A stretch of DNA of 64,000 nucleotides, from positions 62,001-126,000 of the forward strand of contig NZ_FNEA01000013.1 in assembly GCF_900100045.1 (NCBI RefSeq), written 5' to 3'. The position numbers and the translations under genes were made by a program. Source of the DNA: Paracoccus denitrificans (GTDB taxonomy: Bacteria; Pseudomonadota; Alphaproteobacteria; Rhodobacterales; Rhodobacteraceae). The notes below the pieces were generated by a model. The model worked only from the letters and a program-made list of their open reading frames with translations, ran no database searches and had not been told where the DNA came from. This document shows, one piece after another, positions 7,897-16,619 of this stretch (the stretch's first letter is position 1; every line of letters starts with the position of its first letter).

Positions 7897-8651
7897 TGAC
7901 CGGCAGCAAAGAGAAAAGCGGACGTCTCCAGATCAACTCCGTGGTGCGCGGGGTCAATATCCTGACCGCCATCGCGCGCAGCGATCAGGGGCTGAGCGTG
8001 CGCGAAATTGCCGAGGCCATTGGGGTTGAGCGGCAGACGGCCTATCATCTGGTACATACGCTTGAAGATACAGGATTTATTGCTCGCGATGATCAGCGTA
8101 ATTACCGCCTTGGCCTGCGGGTCGGGGCGCTCGCCGAGGCTTTTGGCCGACAGTTTTCTGCCCCTGATTATATGCTACCGCTGGTGCGCGGTTTGGCCAC
8201 GGAAACCGGCGAGACCTGCTATGTCGTCGGCTGGTGGCAGGGCGAGATCGTGATCATCGAGGTGGCCGCTGGTGCCAATGCGATCCGCGCAGCCGAGATG
8301 CCGCATGGCCAGTATCTGCATGCCCATGCGCGGGCAGCGGGCAAGGTGCTACTCGCTTATGCGGCCACGGCCCGCATGGCGGAATATCTGCTTAATCATC
8401 AGCCGCTGGCAAAGCTGACCGAGAATACCATGACCGATTTCAAATCCCTCCAGGCCGAATTCACCCGTATCCGGGCCGAGGGCATCGGTTATGACAATGA
8501 GGAATTCGCCCGCGGTACTTCCTGCATGGCGATGCCGCTGGAAGCTGGCACCGCCCCCTATGCTCTGGCCTTGTCCGCACCAACCGAGCGCTTTCATGCC
8601 TTCCGTGAAACCTACCAGCAGAAACTGGCCGCGCTGGTTCAGCGCAACTGA
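7896..8651 (+). CDS. IclR-family transcriptional regulator
   Basis: A 251-residue IclR protein: winged helix-turn-helix at about residues 15-75 (VRGVNILTAIARSDQGLSVREIAEAIGVERQTAYHLVHTLEDTGF) and the IclR ligand-binding domain after residue 85 (LRVGALAEAFG, AHARAAGKVLLAY, EGIGYDNEEFARGTSCMAMP). Its ATG overlaps the stop of the E1 gene (TGATG), so it is translationally coupled and part of the operon. It is probably the pathway-specific regulator responding to an intermediate. IclR proteins can activate or repress, and the sequence does not say which. Confidence 0.9.
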   Translation: MTGSKEKSGRLQINSVVRGVNILTAIARSDQGLSVREIAEAIGVERQTAYHLVHTLEDTGFIARDDQRNYRLGLRVGALAEAFGRQFSAPDYMLPLVRGLATETGETCYVVGWWQGEIVIIEVAAGANAIRAAEMPHGQYLHAHARAAGKVLLAYAATARMAEYLLNHQPLAKLTENTMTDFKSLQAEFTRIRAEGIGYDNEEFARGTSCMAMPLEAGTAPYALALSAPTERFHAFRETYQQKLAALVQRN

Positions 8652-8663
8652 GAGACAGATCCC

Positions 8664-9062
8664 ATGACCATCACGCTTTTTGATTGTAAGGATGTCGCCG
8701 CCGCTTTCGGGAATTACGCGCATGGCGTGGTCATTCCGCCAAGTGCCGTCACCATCCATCTGGCCGGTCAGGTCGGGGTGCGCCCGGATGGCACGATCCC
8801 CGGTGATGCGGGAGAACAGACCCGCATCATCTTCGAGAATTTCAGGATTATCCTAGAAAGCCGGGGCTTTGCTTTCAGCGACATCGTCAAAATGAACTAC
8901 TTTGTTGTCGAGGCTGAAGATCTCCCTGCAATCCGTGCGGTGCGCGACAGTCTGATCCCCGCGCCCTTTCCAGCGGCCTCTCTGGTGTTGGTCAAGGCGC
9001 TCGGGCGGCCAGAATGGAAACTCGAGATCGAATGTATTGCGGCCCGGACCGGGGCGGAATGA
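8664..9062 (+). CDS. RidA-family (YjgF/UK114) enamine/imine deaminase
   Basis: A 132-residue RidA-like protein. It has the VTIHLAGQVGVRPDGTIPGDAGEQTRIIFENFRIILE core and a C-terminal PAASLVLVKALGRPEWKLEIECIAA strand, in which the R of the family active site (usually R-P-x-x-L/K-E) is present as GRPEWKLEIE. RidA proteins hydrolyse reactive enamines or imines released by PLP enzymes. Here it sits just before an aminotransferase gene and overlaps its start, which fits a clean-up or dedicated deaminase step in the same pathway. Confidence 0.85.
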   Translation: MTITLFDCKDVAAAFGNYAHGVVIPPSAVTIHLAGQVGVRPDGTIPGDAGEQTRIIFENFRIILESRGFAFSDIVKMNYFVVEAEDLPAIRAVRDSLIPAPFPAASLVLVKALGRPEWKLEIECIAARTGAE

Positions 9063-10450
9063 TGCGCAATTCTCTGGCCCATACCGATCTGAACTGCCTG
9101 CTGCATCCCCAGACCGACCCCGCCGCGCTGGTGGCGCAGGGGCCGCTGATCCTCGAAAGTGGCGATGGCGTTTTTGTCACTGACAGCAGCGGGCGCAGCT
9201 ATCTGGAGGGGATGTCCAGCCTCTGGTGTGCTTCCCTTGGCTTCAATGAGCCGCGTCTGGCCCGCGCGGCGGCTGATCAGATCAGCCGCCTTGGTACTTA
9301 CCACACTTTTAACCGGCGCTCGAATCCGGCGGTGATCGAACTGGCGGAGCGGCTTCTGGCGTTGTCTCCGATGCCGGATGGCAAGGCGTTGTTCGCCAAT
9401 TCCGGCTCGGAAGCGGTCGATACGATGATCAAGCTGGCCTGGCTCTACCATAGCGGGCGCGGTGCGCCAGAAAGGCGCAAGATCATCAGCCGCCGCCGCG
9501 CCTATCATGGCAGCACCGTTCTCGGGGCGACGCTCAGCGGGCTGCCCTCGATGCGTGGTGCCTTTGCCTGGCCGGATCCGGGCGTGATTTTTGCCGAGGC
9601 GCCCCATTTCTACACCTGCGCAGAAGCGGGCGAGAGCGAGGAGGCCTTCGTCGACCGACTGGTGGCCGAAGTCGCGGCTCTCATCGCCGCCGAGGGGGCT
9701 GGCAGCATTGCGGCCATGATCGCAGAACCGGTCATGGGGGCGGGCGGCGTCATAATCCCCCCTTCCGGCTATTTCCCGAAACTGGCGGAGCTGCTGCGCG
9801 AGAAAGGTATCTTGCTGCTCAGCGATGAGGTGATCTGTGGCTTCGGACGCACCGGTGAATGGTTCGGCTGCCAGACCTTCGGCTTTCGGCCCGATATGAT
9901 GAGCGTCGCCAAGGCGCTGTCTTCGGGATATCAGCCGATCGGGGCAACCTTGCTGACCGCGGAGATCCACGATGTGGTCAGCGCCGAAGCCAGCCGTCTG
10001 GGCGTGCTTGGCCACGGCTTCACCTATGCCGGGCATCCCGTCACCAGCGCGGTCGCGCTTGAGACGCTGAAGATCTACGAGGAAATGGATCTGCTGGCAC
10101 AGGTTCGGGCGCGGGCACCGGCCTTTCTTGACCATATCAACGCGCTGGCTGGGCATCCGCTTGTGGGCGAGGCCCGCGCTGTCGGCCTGATCGGTGCAGT
10201 GGAACTGGTTGCGGATCGCGCCACGCGCCGACCCTTCGCGTCAGAAGCCGGTATCGGCGCGCGTCTGGTCACGCTGGCACTGGATCAAGGTCTGATTGTT
10301 CGCAATCTGGGCGACGCCATAGCCATTTGCCCGCCGCTGATCGTCACGACAGCCGAACTGGAGCTACTTTTCAACCGCCTGCGACAGGCGCTGGATGCTC
10401 TGGCCCTTGAAACCGCCGCGAGCCAGGTGGAGGACCGGCATGATCAGTGA
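9059..10450 (+). CDS. Class III (omega-type) PLP aminotransferase
   Basis: A 463-residue fold-type I aminotransferase starting at the tandem ATGATG at 9059, overlapping the RidA stop. It shows the substrate-entry segment LWCASLGFNEPRLARAAADQI, the PLP phosphate site ANSGSEAVDTMIKLAW, the cofactor aspartate in LLLSDEVICGFGRTG (D256) and the Schiff-base lysine in MSVAKALSSGYQPIGA (K285). The layout matches omega-amino-acid:pyruvate and taurine:pyruvate aminotransferases. It would convert an amine or omega-amino acid into an aldehyde or oxo acid. Together with the amidases and amide-type importer, a pathway of amide uptake, hydrolysis, transamination and oxidation by the E1 enzyme is plausible but inferred. 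Confidence 0.9.
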   Translation: MMRNSLAHTDLNCLLHPQTDPAALVAQGPLILESGDGVFVTDSSGRSYLEGMSSLWCASLGFNEPRLARAAADQISRLGTYHTFNRRSNPAVIELAERLLALSPMPDGKALFANSGSEAVDTMIKLAWLYHSGRGAPERRKIISRRRAYHGSTVLGATLSGLPSMRGAFAWPDPGVIFAEAPHFYTCAEAGESEEAFVDRLVAEVAALIAAEGAGSIAAMIAEPVMGAGGVIIPPSGYFPKLAELLREKGILLLSDEVICGFGRTGEWFGCQTFGFRPDMMSVAKALSSGYQPIGATLLTAEIHDVVSAEASRLGVLGHGFTYAGHPVTSAVALETLKIYEEMDLLAQVRARAPAFLDHINALAGHPLVGEARAVGLIGAVELVADRATRRPFASEAGIGARLVTLALDQGLIVRNLGDAIAICPPLIVTTAELELLFNRLRQALDALALETAASQVEDRHDQ

Positions 10451-11867
10451 CATTCTTGATCTCGATGCGACAGCGCAGGCTGCGGCCGTCGCGAAGGGCG
10501 ATGTCAGCGCGGCAGAGCTGGCCCGCGCCGCGATTGCGAGGATCGAGGCCGGGGAGCCCGTGCTCAATGCGGTGACGCAGCGCTTTTTCGATCAGGCGCT
10601 CGATATGGCATCAGCCGATCTGCCGCCGGGGCCGTTTCGCGGCGTGCCCTTTCTGGTGAAGGACTTTTACTGCCATATGGCGGGAACCCCGACCACCGGC
10701 AGCGCAAAGCTGCTGGAGCACAACTTGATCGACCATGACAGCGCACTGATGGCTCGCTATCGCCAGGCGGGGTTTGTGACGCTCGGCAAGACCAATGTGC
10801 CGGAAATGGTCACCATGGGCACGACCGAGCCGGTCTGGCGCGGCCCCACGCGTAACCCCTGGAATACCGGTCATACGCCGGGCGGGTCTTCGGGTGGCTC
10901 GGCGGCGGCGGTCGCGGCGGGATATGTCGCGGTGGCCCATGCCAATGATGGCGCCGGATCCATCCGCATCCCGGCCTCATGCTGCGGTCTCTTCGGGCTG
11001 AAGCCTTCGCGGGCCCGGGTCACGCTCGGGCCGGATGTTGGCGAGGCCATCGGTGGCATCACGGCGGAACATGTGGTTTCGCGATCCGTGCGGGACAGTG
11101 CGGCGGTGCTCGACGCCACCGCCGGAGCCCTGCCGGGAGACCCCTATATCGCCCCCGAGCCGCCGGAAGGCTTCCTTGCCGCCATCGCCAGACCGCGCAA
11201 GGGGCTGCGGATCGGCCTGACGCTCGATGCGCCGGACGGCACCAGCGCCGCGCCGGAATGTCAAGCTGCGGCTCTGCGGGCGGCGGTGCTCTTGCGTGAT
11301 CTTGGTCATCAGGTCGAGGAGGTCACGTTGCCCTTCGACGGCGCCGCCTTCCGCGCGGCGCTCTCCACCTTCTGGCCGATGACCGTGACCCGGGGCCTCA
11401 GCGCGATTGCGGAGGCCCGGGACGCGGACCCCGAAGTTCTGTTGCGCGAGCTTGAGCCCTTTAACCAGCATCTCTTCGCTCTTGGGATCTCGCGCCGGGC
11501 GGTAGATTACATCCGGGATCTTGTGATCTTTCAGGGAATGGCGCGGGCCATGGGGCAGTTCTTTGCCACACAGGATATCTGGCTTTCGCCGGTCCTGCCC
11601 TTCACGCCGCCCCGGCTTGGCTATTTTGATGCGGGTGTCCTGGGCGGGGAAACGGCCTGGAACCGGGTGCTCGACTCCTTCATGTTCACTGCGCCCGCCA
11701 ATGTCACCGGCCTGCCTTCTGCCAGCTTGCCGATGACCGTGTCGAATGAGGGGCTTCCCATAGGCATCCAGTTGACGGCGAAGCTGAATGACGAAGCGCT
11801 CATCTTCAACCTCGCAGCGCAGCTTGAAGCCGCAAACCCCTGGGCGATGCCTAGGCACAAGATCTAA
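10440..11867 (+). CDS. Amidase-signature hydrolase (first of two)
   Basis: A 475-residue amidase-signature enzyme starting at the ATG at 10440, with GGAGG 7 bases upstream and 11 bp of overlap with the aminotransferase. The Ser-cisSer-Lys triad is complete: Lys74 in FLVKDFYC, cis-Ser150 in PGGSSGGS and nucleophile Ser174 in [10 protein letters not shown]. The 24-residue gap between the two serines is the family standard. It hydrolyses a C-N amide bond in the cytoplasm. Its position between the aminotransferase and the importer suggests it releases the amine used by the transaminase. Substrate unknown; GatA function is unlikely without gatB or gatC. Confidence 0.9.
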   Translation: MISDILDLDATAQAAAVAKGDVSAAELARAAIARIEAGEPVLNAVTQRFFDQALDMASADLPPGPFRGVPFLVKDFYCHMAGTPTTGSAKLLEHNLIDHDSALMARYRQAGFVTLGKTNVPEMVTMGTTEPVWRGPTRNPWNTGHTPGGSSGGSAAAVAAGYVAVAHANDGAGSIRIPASCCGLFGLKPSRARVTLGPDVGEAIGGITAEHVVSRSVRDSAAVLDATAGALPGDPYIAPEPPEGFLAAIARPRKGLRIGLTLDAPDGTSAAPECQAAALRAAVLLRDLGHQVEEVTLPFDGAAFRAALSTFWPMTVTRGLSAIAEARDADPEVLLRELEPFNQHLFALGISRRAVDYIRDLVIFQGMARAMGQFFATQDIWLSPVLPFTPPRLGYFDAGVLGGETAWNRVLDSFMFTAPANVTGLPSASLPMTVSNEGLPIGIQLTAKLNDEALIFNLAAQLEAANPWAMPRHKI

Positions 11868-11898
11868 GCAAAAACCAAACACAACAGGGAGTTACAAC

Positions 11899-13206
11899 AT
11901 GGGTCATCGCATCCATCGGAGAGGCATGCTTAAAGGGTCGGCCTGGCTGGCCGGGGCTGCCGCAGTCTTGTCGGGCGCGAATGCCGCCCGGGCAGAGGCC
12001 TCGGGCGAGCCGGTCCCCATTGGTCAGGCTGCGCCGCTGACCGATTTCGCCGCCGCTGACGGCGTGGAATTCCGCAACGGGCTGATCATGGCCTGCGACG
12101 AGATCAACGCGCTTGGCGGCATTCTTGGCCGCCCGCTGGAGCCGCATTTCGAAGACACGAAACAGATGGGCGACGCAACCAATGTGCAGGCCGTGCAGCG
12201 CCTGATCGACCGCTACGGCGTTCATGCCGTGATCAACGGCTATAATACCGGATCGGGGTCTGCAGTGCAGGACGCTATTGCGGATGCCGGCATCATCTAT
12301 ATGCACAATGACACCTCCAGTGGGCATGGGGTGCTGATCGGCTCTGACCCGGAGCGCTATTTCGGTTCCTTCCAGACCGATCCGTCGGAAACATGGTATG
12401 GCTCGGGCCTGCTGAAGTTTCTATCCTCCCTGACCGATGGCGGAACATTCGCGCCCGCCAACCGCAAACTGGCGATCATTCTTTCAGCGGGGACCTATTC
12501 CTCGAACATTGCCAATGTGGTGCGAGAGGGCGCGGCGGAGCTTGGCTGGGAGGTCAGCCTCTATGAGACTGTAAATGTGCCGATTTCGGAATGGGGGCCA
12601 ACGCTGTCCAAGCTGCGCCAGGACCCGCCCGGCGTGATCGTGGTCACGCACTATTTCCCGGCTGATTTGGCGCAGTTCATGGTTCAGTTCATGACCAATC
12701 CGACGCCGAGCCTGATCTATATGCAATATGGCCCCTCGGTGAAATCCTTCCGCGACATCGCCGGACCGGCCGCCGCAGGGGTAGTCTTCTCGACCGTGAT
12801 CGGCGCGCTGCAGGACGAGATCGGCCTTGATTTCGAAGCCCGCTACAAGGCGCGTTTTGGCGATGACGCGGGGCATAATTCCGGGGTCCAGTCCTATAAT
12901 GCGGCTTGGATCTGGGCGGCTGCGGCGGCACTCGCCGGTGGCTCCGGTGCCCCGGGGGAGGAGGAGCAGAACCGCAAAGTGGCCGAACGCATCCGGGCGA
13001 TGATTCACCGTGGCCCGAACGGCACGACACGTTTCATGCCCGGCGAGCAGGCTGCGGCCTCTTATCCGGGCGGCACGGATGATCCTTCGCTTGGGATGCC
13101 ACATCAGTTCCTGCAGATCCAGGACCATACTGCAGAGCCGGTCCTGATCGCCCCTTGGCCCTATGCAAAGGCCGGTTTCATCACGCCGCCCTGGATCAGG
13201 GGGTGA
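11899..13206 (+). CDS. ABC importer substrate-binding protein, amide/urea/branched-chain type, Tat-exported
   Basis: A 435-residue periplasmic-binding protein starting at the ATG at 11899 (AGGGAG 8 bases upstream). The N-terminus has a twin-arginine signal: HRRGMLKGSAWLAGAAAVLS followed by ANAARA-EA. The mature part has the type I (Leu/Ile/Val) fold, with PIGQAAPLTDFAAADGVEFRNG and INALGGILGRPLE near the start and YNTGSGSAVQDAIADAGIIY. This places it closer to amide- and urea-binding members (FmdD/UrtA-like) than to LivK. It feeds the two permeases and two ATPases encoded directly downstream. The Tat route is unusual for this family and suggests folding before export. Confidence 0.87.
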   Translation: MGHRIHRRGMLKGSAWLAGAAAVLSGANAARAEASGEPVPIGQAAPLTDFAAADGVEFRNGLIMACDEINALGGILGRPLEPHFEDTKQMGDATNVQAVQRLIDRYGVHAVINGYNTGSGSAVQDAIADAGIIYMHNDTSSGHGVLIGSDPERYFGSFQTDPSETWYGSGLLKFLSSLTDGGTFAPANRKLAIILSAGTYSSNIANVVREGAAELGWEVSLYETVNVPISEWGPTLSKLRQDPPGVIVVTHYFPADLAQFMVQFMTNPTPSLIYMQYGPSVKSFRDIAGPAAAGVVFSTVIGALQDEIGLDFEARYKARFGDDAGHNSGVQSYNAAWIWAAAAALAGGSGAPGEEEQNRKVAERIRAMIHRGPNGTTRFMPGEQAAASYPGGTDDPSLGMPHQFLQIQDHTAEPVLIAPWPYAKAGFITPPWIRG

Positions 13207-13208
13207 GA

Positions 13209-14021
13209 ATGTTTCAGGTCAGGGAAACACCTCTCCTGTCCTGCCGGAATGTCACGAAGAAGTTTGGCTCGCTGGCTGCTGTCAGCGAGTTGAGCTTCGA
13301 CCTTGCCGCCGGTGAGGTCCTTGGCATCGGGGGGCCGAATGGGGCAGGAAAAACCACGCTTTTCGAGATGATCTCCGGGCAGACCGCTGTCACATCCGGC
13401 ACGATTGCGCTTGAGGGCCGCGATATCACCGGGCTGTCGCCTGTCGGGCGCTGCCATGCCGGACTGGCCCGGGTGTTTCAGCTAAATACCGGTTTCGACA
13501 GTCTGAGCGTGCGCGAGAACGTGCTGGTCGCGGCCTATTACGGCAGGGCCCCGCGCCGGATCCCCGGCTTTCGGGTGCCCTCAGAGGTCAGCGACCAGGT
13601 GCAGGATGCGCTGTGCCGCGTGGGCCTCGAGGCAAGCGCGGATCGCGCGGCGGCCAAGCTTCCGGTGATCGACCGCAAGCTGCTGATGATCGCCGGAGCG
13701 CTGGCGATGTCACCGAAACTCCTCTTGTTGGATGAACCCGTCGGCGGGCTGACACAGCGCGAGATCGACCAGGTGGCCGATGTCGTGGGCCAGGTGGCGG
13801 CGGATGGGGTGACGGTCGTTCTGATCGAACATGTCATGCGCTTTCTGGTGCAGCTGTCCACCCGTGTGATGATCCTGCACCATGGCAGGAAGCTTTACGA
13901 GGGCGATGCGGCGGGTATTTCCCGCGACCCGGATGTGGTCGAGGTCTATCTTGGCCAGAGCGCCGGCAAGGATGTCGCGCGCCTCGCCGCAGACCGGACG
14001 GAGGCGCGCCATGCCGGATGA
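13209..14021 (+). CDS. ABC transporter ATPase, LivG-like, with divergent signature motif
   Basis: A 270-residue ATPase. Walker A is GGPNGAGKTTL, the Q-loop region is HAGLARVFQLNTGF, Walker B is LLLLDEPVGGL, and the switch histidine is in VVLIEHVMRFL. The signature that normally reads LSYGQQ or LSGGQ is replaced by LPVIDRKLLMIAGALA. This looks like a variant seen in part of the LivG family rather than damage, because everything around it is intact. It starts 2 bp after the binding-protein stop and overlaps the next ATPase by 11 bp. Confidence 0.87.
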   Translation: MFQVRETPLLSCRNVTKKFGSLAAVSELSFDLAAGEVLGIGGPNGAGKTTLFEMISGQTAVTSGTIALEGRDITGLSPVGRCHAGLARVFQLNTGFDSLSVRENVLVAAYYGRAPRRIPGFRVPSEVSDQVQDALCRVGLEASADRAAAKLPVIDRKLLMIAGALAMSPKLLLLDEPVGGLTQREIDQVADVVGQVAADGVTVVLIEHVMRFLVQLSTRVMILHHGRKLYEGDAAGISRDPDVVEVYLGQSAGKDVARLAADRTEARHAG

Positions 14022-14724
14022 ACTTGTGATCTCGCATCTGACCGCCGGCTATGGCCATCAGTCTGTCCTCCAGGATCTGAGCTTGCGGGCAGAGGCGGGC
14101 CGGCTGACCGCCCTTATCGGGCCCAATGGCCATGGCAAGACCACGCTCTTAAGAGCGATTTCCGGGCTGATCCGGCCGAAGTCCGGTGAAATCCGCCTCG
14201 GGGCGGAACGGATTTCCGGGCTGGGCGCCGAAACCATCGTCGCGCGCGGGATTGTCCATGTGCCACAGGGCGATTTGCTCTTTCCCGATATGACGGTTCT
14301 GGAAAACCTGCGCATGGGCGCCTTTCTACCTGCGGCCGCCAGGCAGGAAAAATCCGTGCTGGAGGAGGTCTTCACCCTCCTTCCGAAATTGCGCGACCGT
14401 CAGAGCCAGATTGCGCGCACTTTGTCGGGCGGCGAGCGGCGGATGGTTGGCATCGGGCGCGGGCTGATGGCCTCGGGGCGGGTGCTGATGCTGGATGAGC
14501 CCTCGCTGGGGCTGGCCCCCATCGTCATTGAGCAGATTTACGAAGTCATCGCGGGTCTGCGCCGCGCCGGGCGCAGCATTCTCCTCGTCGAGGAAAACGC
14601 CATGCGGGCCGCTGTCATCGCCGATCAGGTGCATCTGCTGGACCATGGCACTCTCGCCTGGAGCGGCACCGGCGCTGAGCTTTCGGGCCGATCCGAGCTT
14701 CTTGAAACCTATCTGGGGGTATGA
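14011..14724 (+). CDS. ABC transporter ATPase, LivF-like
   Basis: A 237-residue ATPase. Walker A is IGPNGHGKTTLLR, the signature RTLSGGERRMVGIGRGLMA is canonical, Walker B is VLMLDEPSLGLAP, and the H-loop position reads SILLVEENAMRA with N replacing the usual H, as is normal in LivF. It starts at the ATG at 14011 within the end of the LivG-like gene. It pairs with that protein as the heterodimeric engine of the importer; the canonical signature here can compensate for the altered one in its partner. Confidence 0.9.
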   Translation: MPDELVISHLTAGYGHQSVLQDLSLRAEAGRLTALIGPNGHGKTTLLRAISGLIRPKSGEIRLGAERISGLGAETIVARGIVHVPQGDLLFPDMTVLENLRMGAFLPAAARQEKSVLEEVFTLLPKLRDRQSQIARTLSGGERRMVGIGRGLMASGRVLMLDEPSLGLAPIVIEQIYEVIAGLRRAGRSILLVEENAMRAAVIADQVHLLDHGTLAWSGTGAELSGRSELLETYLGV

Positions 14725-14727
14725 GCG

Positions 14728-15606
14728 ATGGATGTTCTTTTACAGATTCTCGCCTCGGGCCTGACGCTGGGCGCGGTCTATGCGATTTCCACGGTTGGGC
14801 TGGCGCTGGTCTTCGGCGCGATGAATATGCTGAATATGAGCCATGGCGCGCTTATGGCTCTGGGCGGCTATATGGCCTGGTTCATGGTGACCGGTTTCGG
14901 CCTGCCGCCGGTTGCCGGAATGCTCGCGGCGGTGCTGGTCTGTGCGGCGGTGGGGGTGCTGATCTATCTGCTGATCGCAAAGCCCATGCTGCAGTCCGAG
15001 GGGTTCGAGACCCGCATCTTCATCGCGACCATCGGGTTTGGCGCCATGCTGGAGAGCGTAATCCTGATGGCCTTCGGGCCGCAGCCAAAGCCGCAACCGT
15101 TAGCGGTGCAGGGCGGGTTCTCCCTCGCAGGGGTGCATCTGCCGATCCAAAATCTGCTGATCCTTGTGCTGTCGATGCTGCTGATGGCCGCGCTGGCGCT
15201 GCTTTTGCAAAAGAGCCGGATCGGCAGGGCGATCCGCGCCACAGCGCAGAACCGTGATGCCGCGCGGCTGATGGGGGTGCGGATTGGTGTGGTCTATGCG
15301 CTGGTGCTGGGAATTTCCGGCGGGCTTGCCGCGATTTCCGGAATCACCGTGTCATCGCTGTCCAGCCTCCTGCCGAATATGGGGGGTGATCCGATGCTGA
15401 AAGCCTTCATCATCTGCGTGGTCGCCGGGCTTGGCAGGGTGCCTGGCAGTGTGATCGCTGCCCTGTTCATCGGTCTCTTCGAGGCAGTGGTGCAATATAC
15501 AATCGGGGTTCGCTTCAGCTTTGCGCTTTTGCTTCTTCTCGTCATCGTGGTGCTGATCTGGAAGCCTCAGGGCGTGTTCGGGCGCCAACAGGGGGTTCGT
15601 CTATGA
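14728..15606 (+). CDS. ABC importer permease, LivH-like
   Basis: A 292-residue inner-membrane permease with about eight hydrophobic segments. Family marks include LASGLTLGAVYAISTVGLAL near the N-terminus, FGAMNMLNMSHGALMALGGY and the coupling loop IGRAIRATAQNRDAARLMGV that contacts the ATPases. It starts 4 bp after the LivF-like gene and its stop overlaps the next permease by 4 bp, so subunits are made in a coupled way. Confidence 0.9.
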   Translation: MDVLLQILASGLTLGAVYAISTVGLALVFGAMNMLNMSHGALMALGGYMAWFMVTGFGLPPVAGMLAAVLVCAAVGVLIYLLIAKPMLQSEGFETRIFIATIGFGAMLESVILMAFGPQPKPQPLAVQGGFSLAGVHLPIQNLLILVLSMLLMAALALLLQKSRIGRAIRATAQNRDAARLMGVRIGVVYALVLGISGGLAAISGITVSSLSSLLPNMGGDPMLKAFIICVVAGLGRVPGSVIAALFIGLFEAVVQYTIGVRFSFALLLLLVIVVLIWKPQGVFGRQQGVRL

Positions 15607-16619
15607 CTGCCATGCGTCGTGATCTTCTTCTTTGCGGCCTCTTCGCCTGTGTTGCGCTTTTCTGGCCTATGATTTCTGGGATGCGTTACTCGATAACCCA
15701 GACCACCTTTTTCTTTATTTGGGCCACGGTGGTGGTGCAGTGGAATCTGGTCTTCGGGATCGGCGGGATCTTCTCGCTGGCCCAGGTCGCGATCTTTGCC
15801 ATCGGCGCCTATGTGACCGCGATGCTTGGCTATTACCTCGGTACATCTATGCTGCTGGCAATGCCTGCAGGCGCGGTTGTGGCAGTGGTCGCGAGTATCA
15901 TCCTCGGCATCGCCTGCCTGAGGCTCTACGGCCCCTATGTCGCGCTGCTGACGATCTGCGTTTCGCAGGTCCTCTATGTGCTGATCGTGAATGATACCGA
16001 TTGTTTTACCAATCCGCCGGCGGGCTGTATGCCGCTGATGGGCGGGGTGCGCGGCTTTTCCCGCTTTGGCGATCTGGGGTTTCGCGACTGGCTGGGCGCG
16101 GGCTTCTATGTCGGCAACTACTATGTTGGGCTTTTGTTGCTGAGCGCCGCGATCCTCTTCTCGATCATGATCATCCACAGTCCTATGGGGCTCGCCTTCC
16201 GGGCCTTGCGCGACAACCCGGTCTATGCCGCTGCCCGGGGCGTTGACCGCTTCCGCTATCAACTCTGGATCTTCGGTCTCTCGGCCTTCTTTACCGGCCT
16301 TGCCGGTGCCTTCTATGCGGTCAATACGGGCGTGGTCGGCCCGGTGGTGTTTTCCTTCCAGCACCTGCTCTTTTTGCTATCGATGATCATCGTGGGCGGA
16401 ATAGGCACGGTCTGGGGGCCGGTGATTGGCGCGGCCGTGCTGATGCTGGCGGATGAGGCTATGCGCGAACTTGGGGACTTCCGCGATATCGGCATGGGGC
16501 TGATCCTCGTTGCCTGTGTCGTGTTGATGCCCAGGGGCCTGACCGGCCTGTTCCACGACATCTCGACACGTCTTGCAAAGTCATCTGGGACCGAAGGAGA
16601 GAAATCATGTCAGCGCTGA
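15603..16619 (+). CDS. ABC importer permease, LivM-like
   Basis: A 338-residue permease, the second membrane subunit. It contains WNLVFGIGGIFSLAQVAIFAIGAYVTA, a long hydrophilic loop with VNDTDCFTNPPAGC (residues about 128-142) and the coupling helix SPMGLAFRALRDNPVYAAARGVD. The C-terminus shows the GGIGTVWGPVIGAAVL repeat typical of LivM. The last 13 bp overlap the second amidase gene. It would complete a five-component importer; no second binding protein is nearby. Confidence 0.9.
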   Translation: MTAMRRDLLLCGLFACVALFWPMISGMRYSITQTTFFFIWATVVVQWNLVFGIGGIFSLAQVAIFAIGAYVTAMLGYYLGTSMLLAMPAGAVVAVVASIILGIACLRLYGPYVALLTICVSQVLYVLIVNDTDCFTNPPAGCMPLMGGVRGFSRFGDLGFRDWLGAGFYVGNYYVGLLLLSAAILFSIMIIHSPMGLAFRALRDNPVYAAARGVDRFRYQLWIFGLSAFFTGLAGAFYAVNTGVVGPVVFSFQHLLFLLSMIIVGGIGTVWGPVIGAAVLMLADEAMRELGDFRDIGMGLILVACVVLMPRGLTGLFHDISTRLAKSSGTEGEKSCQR

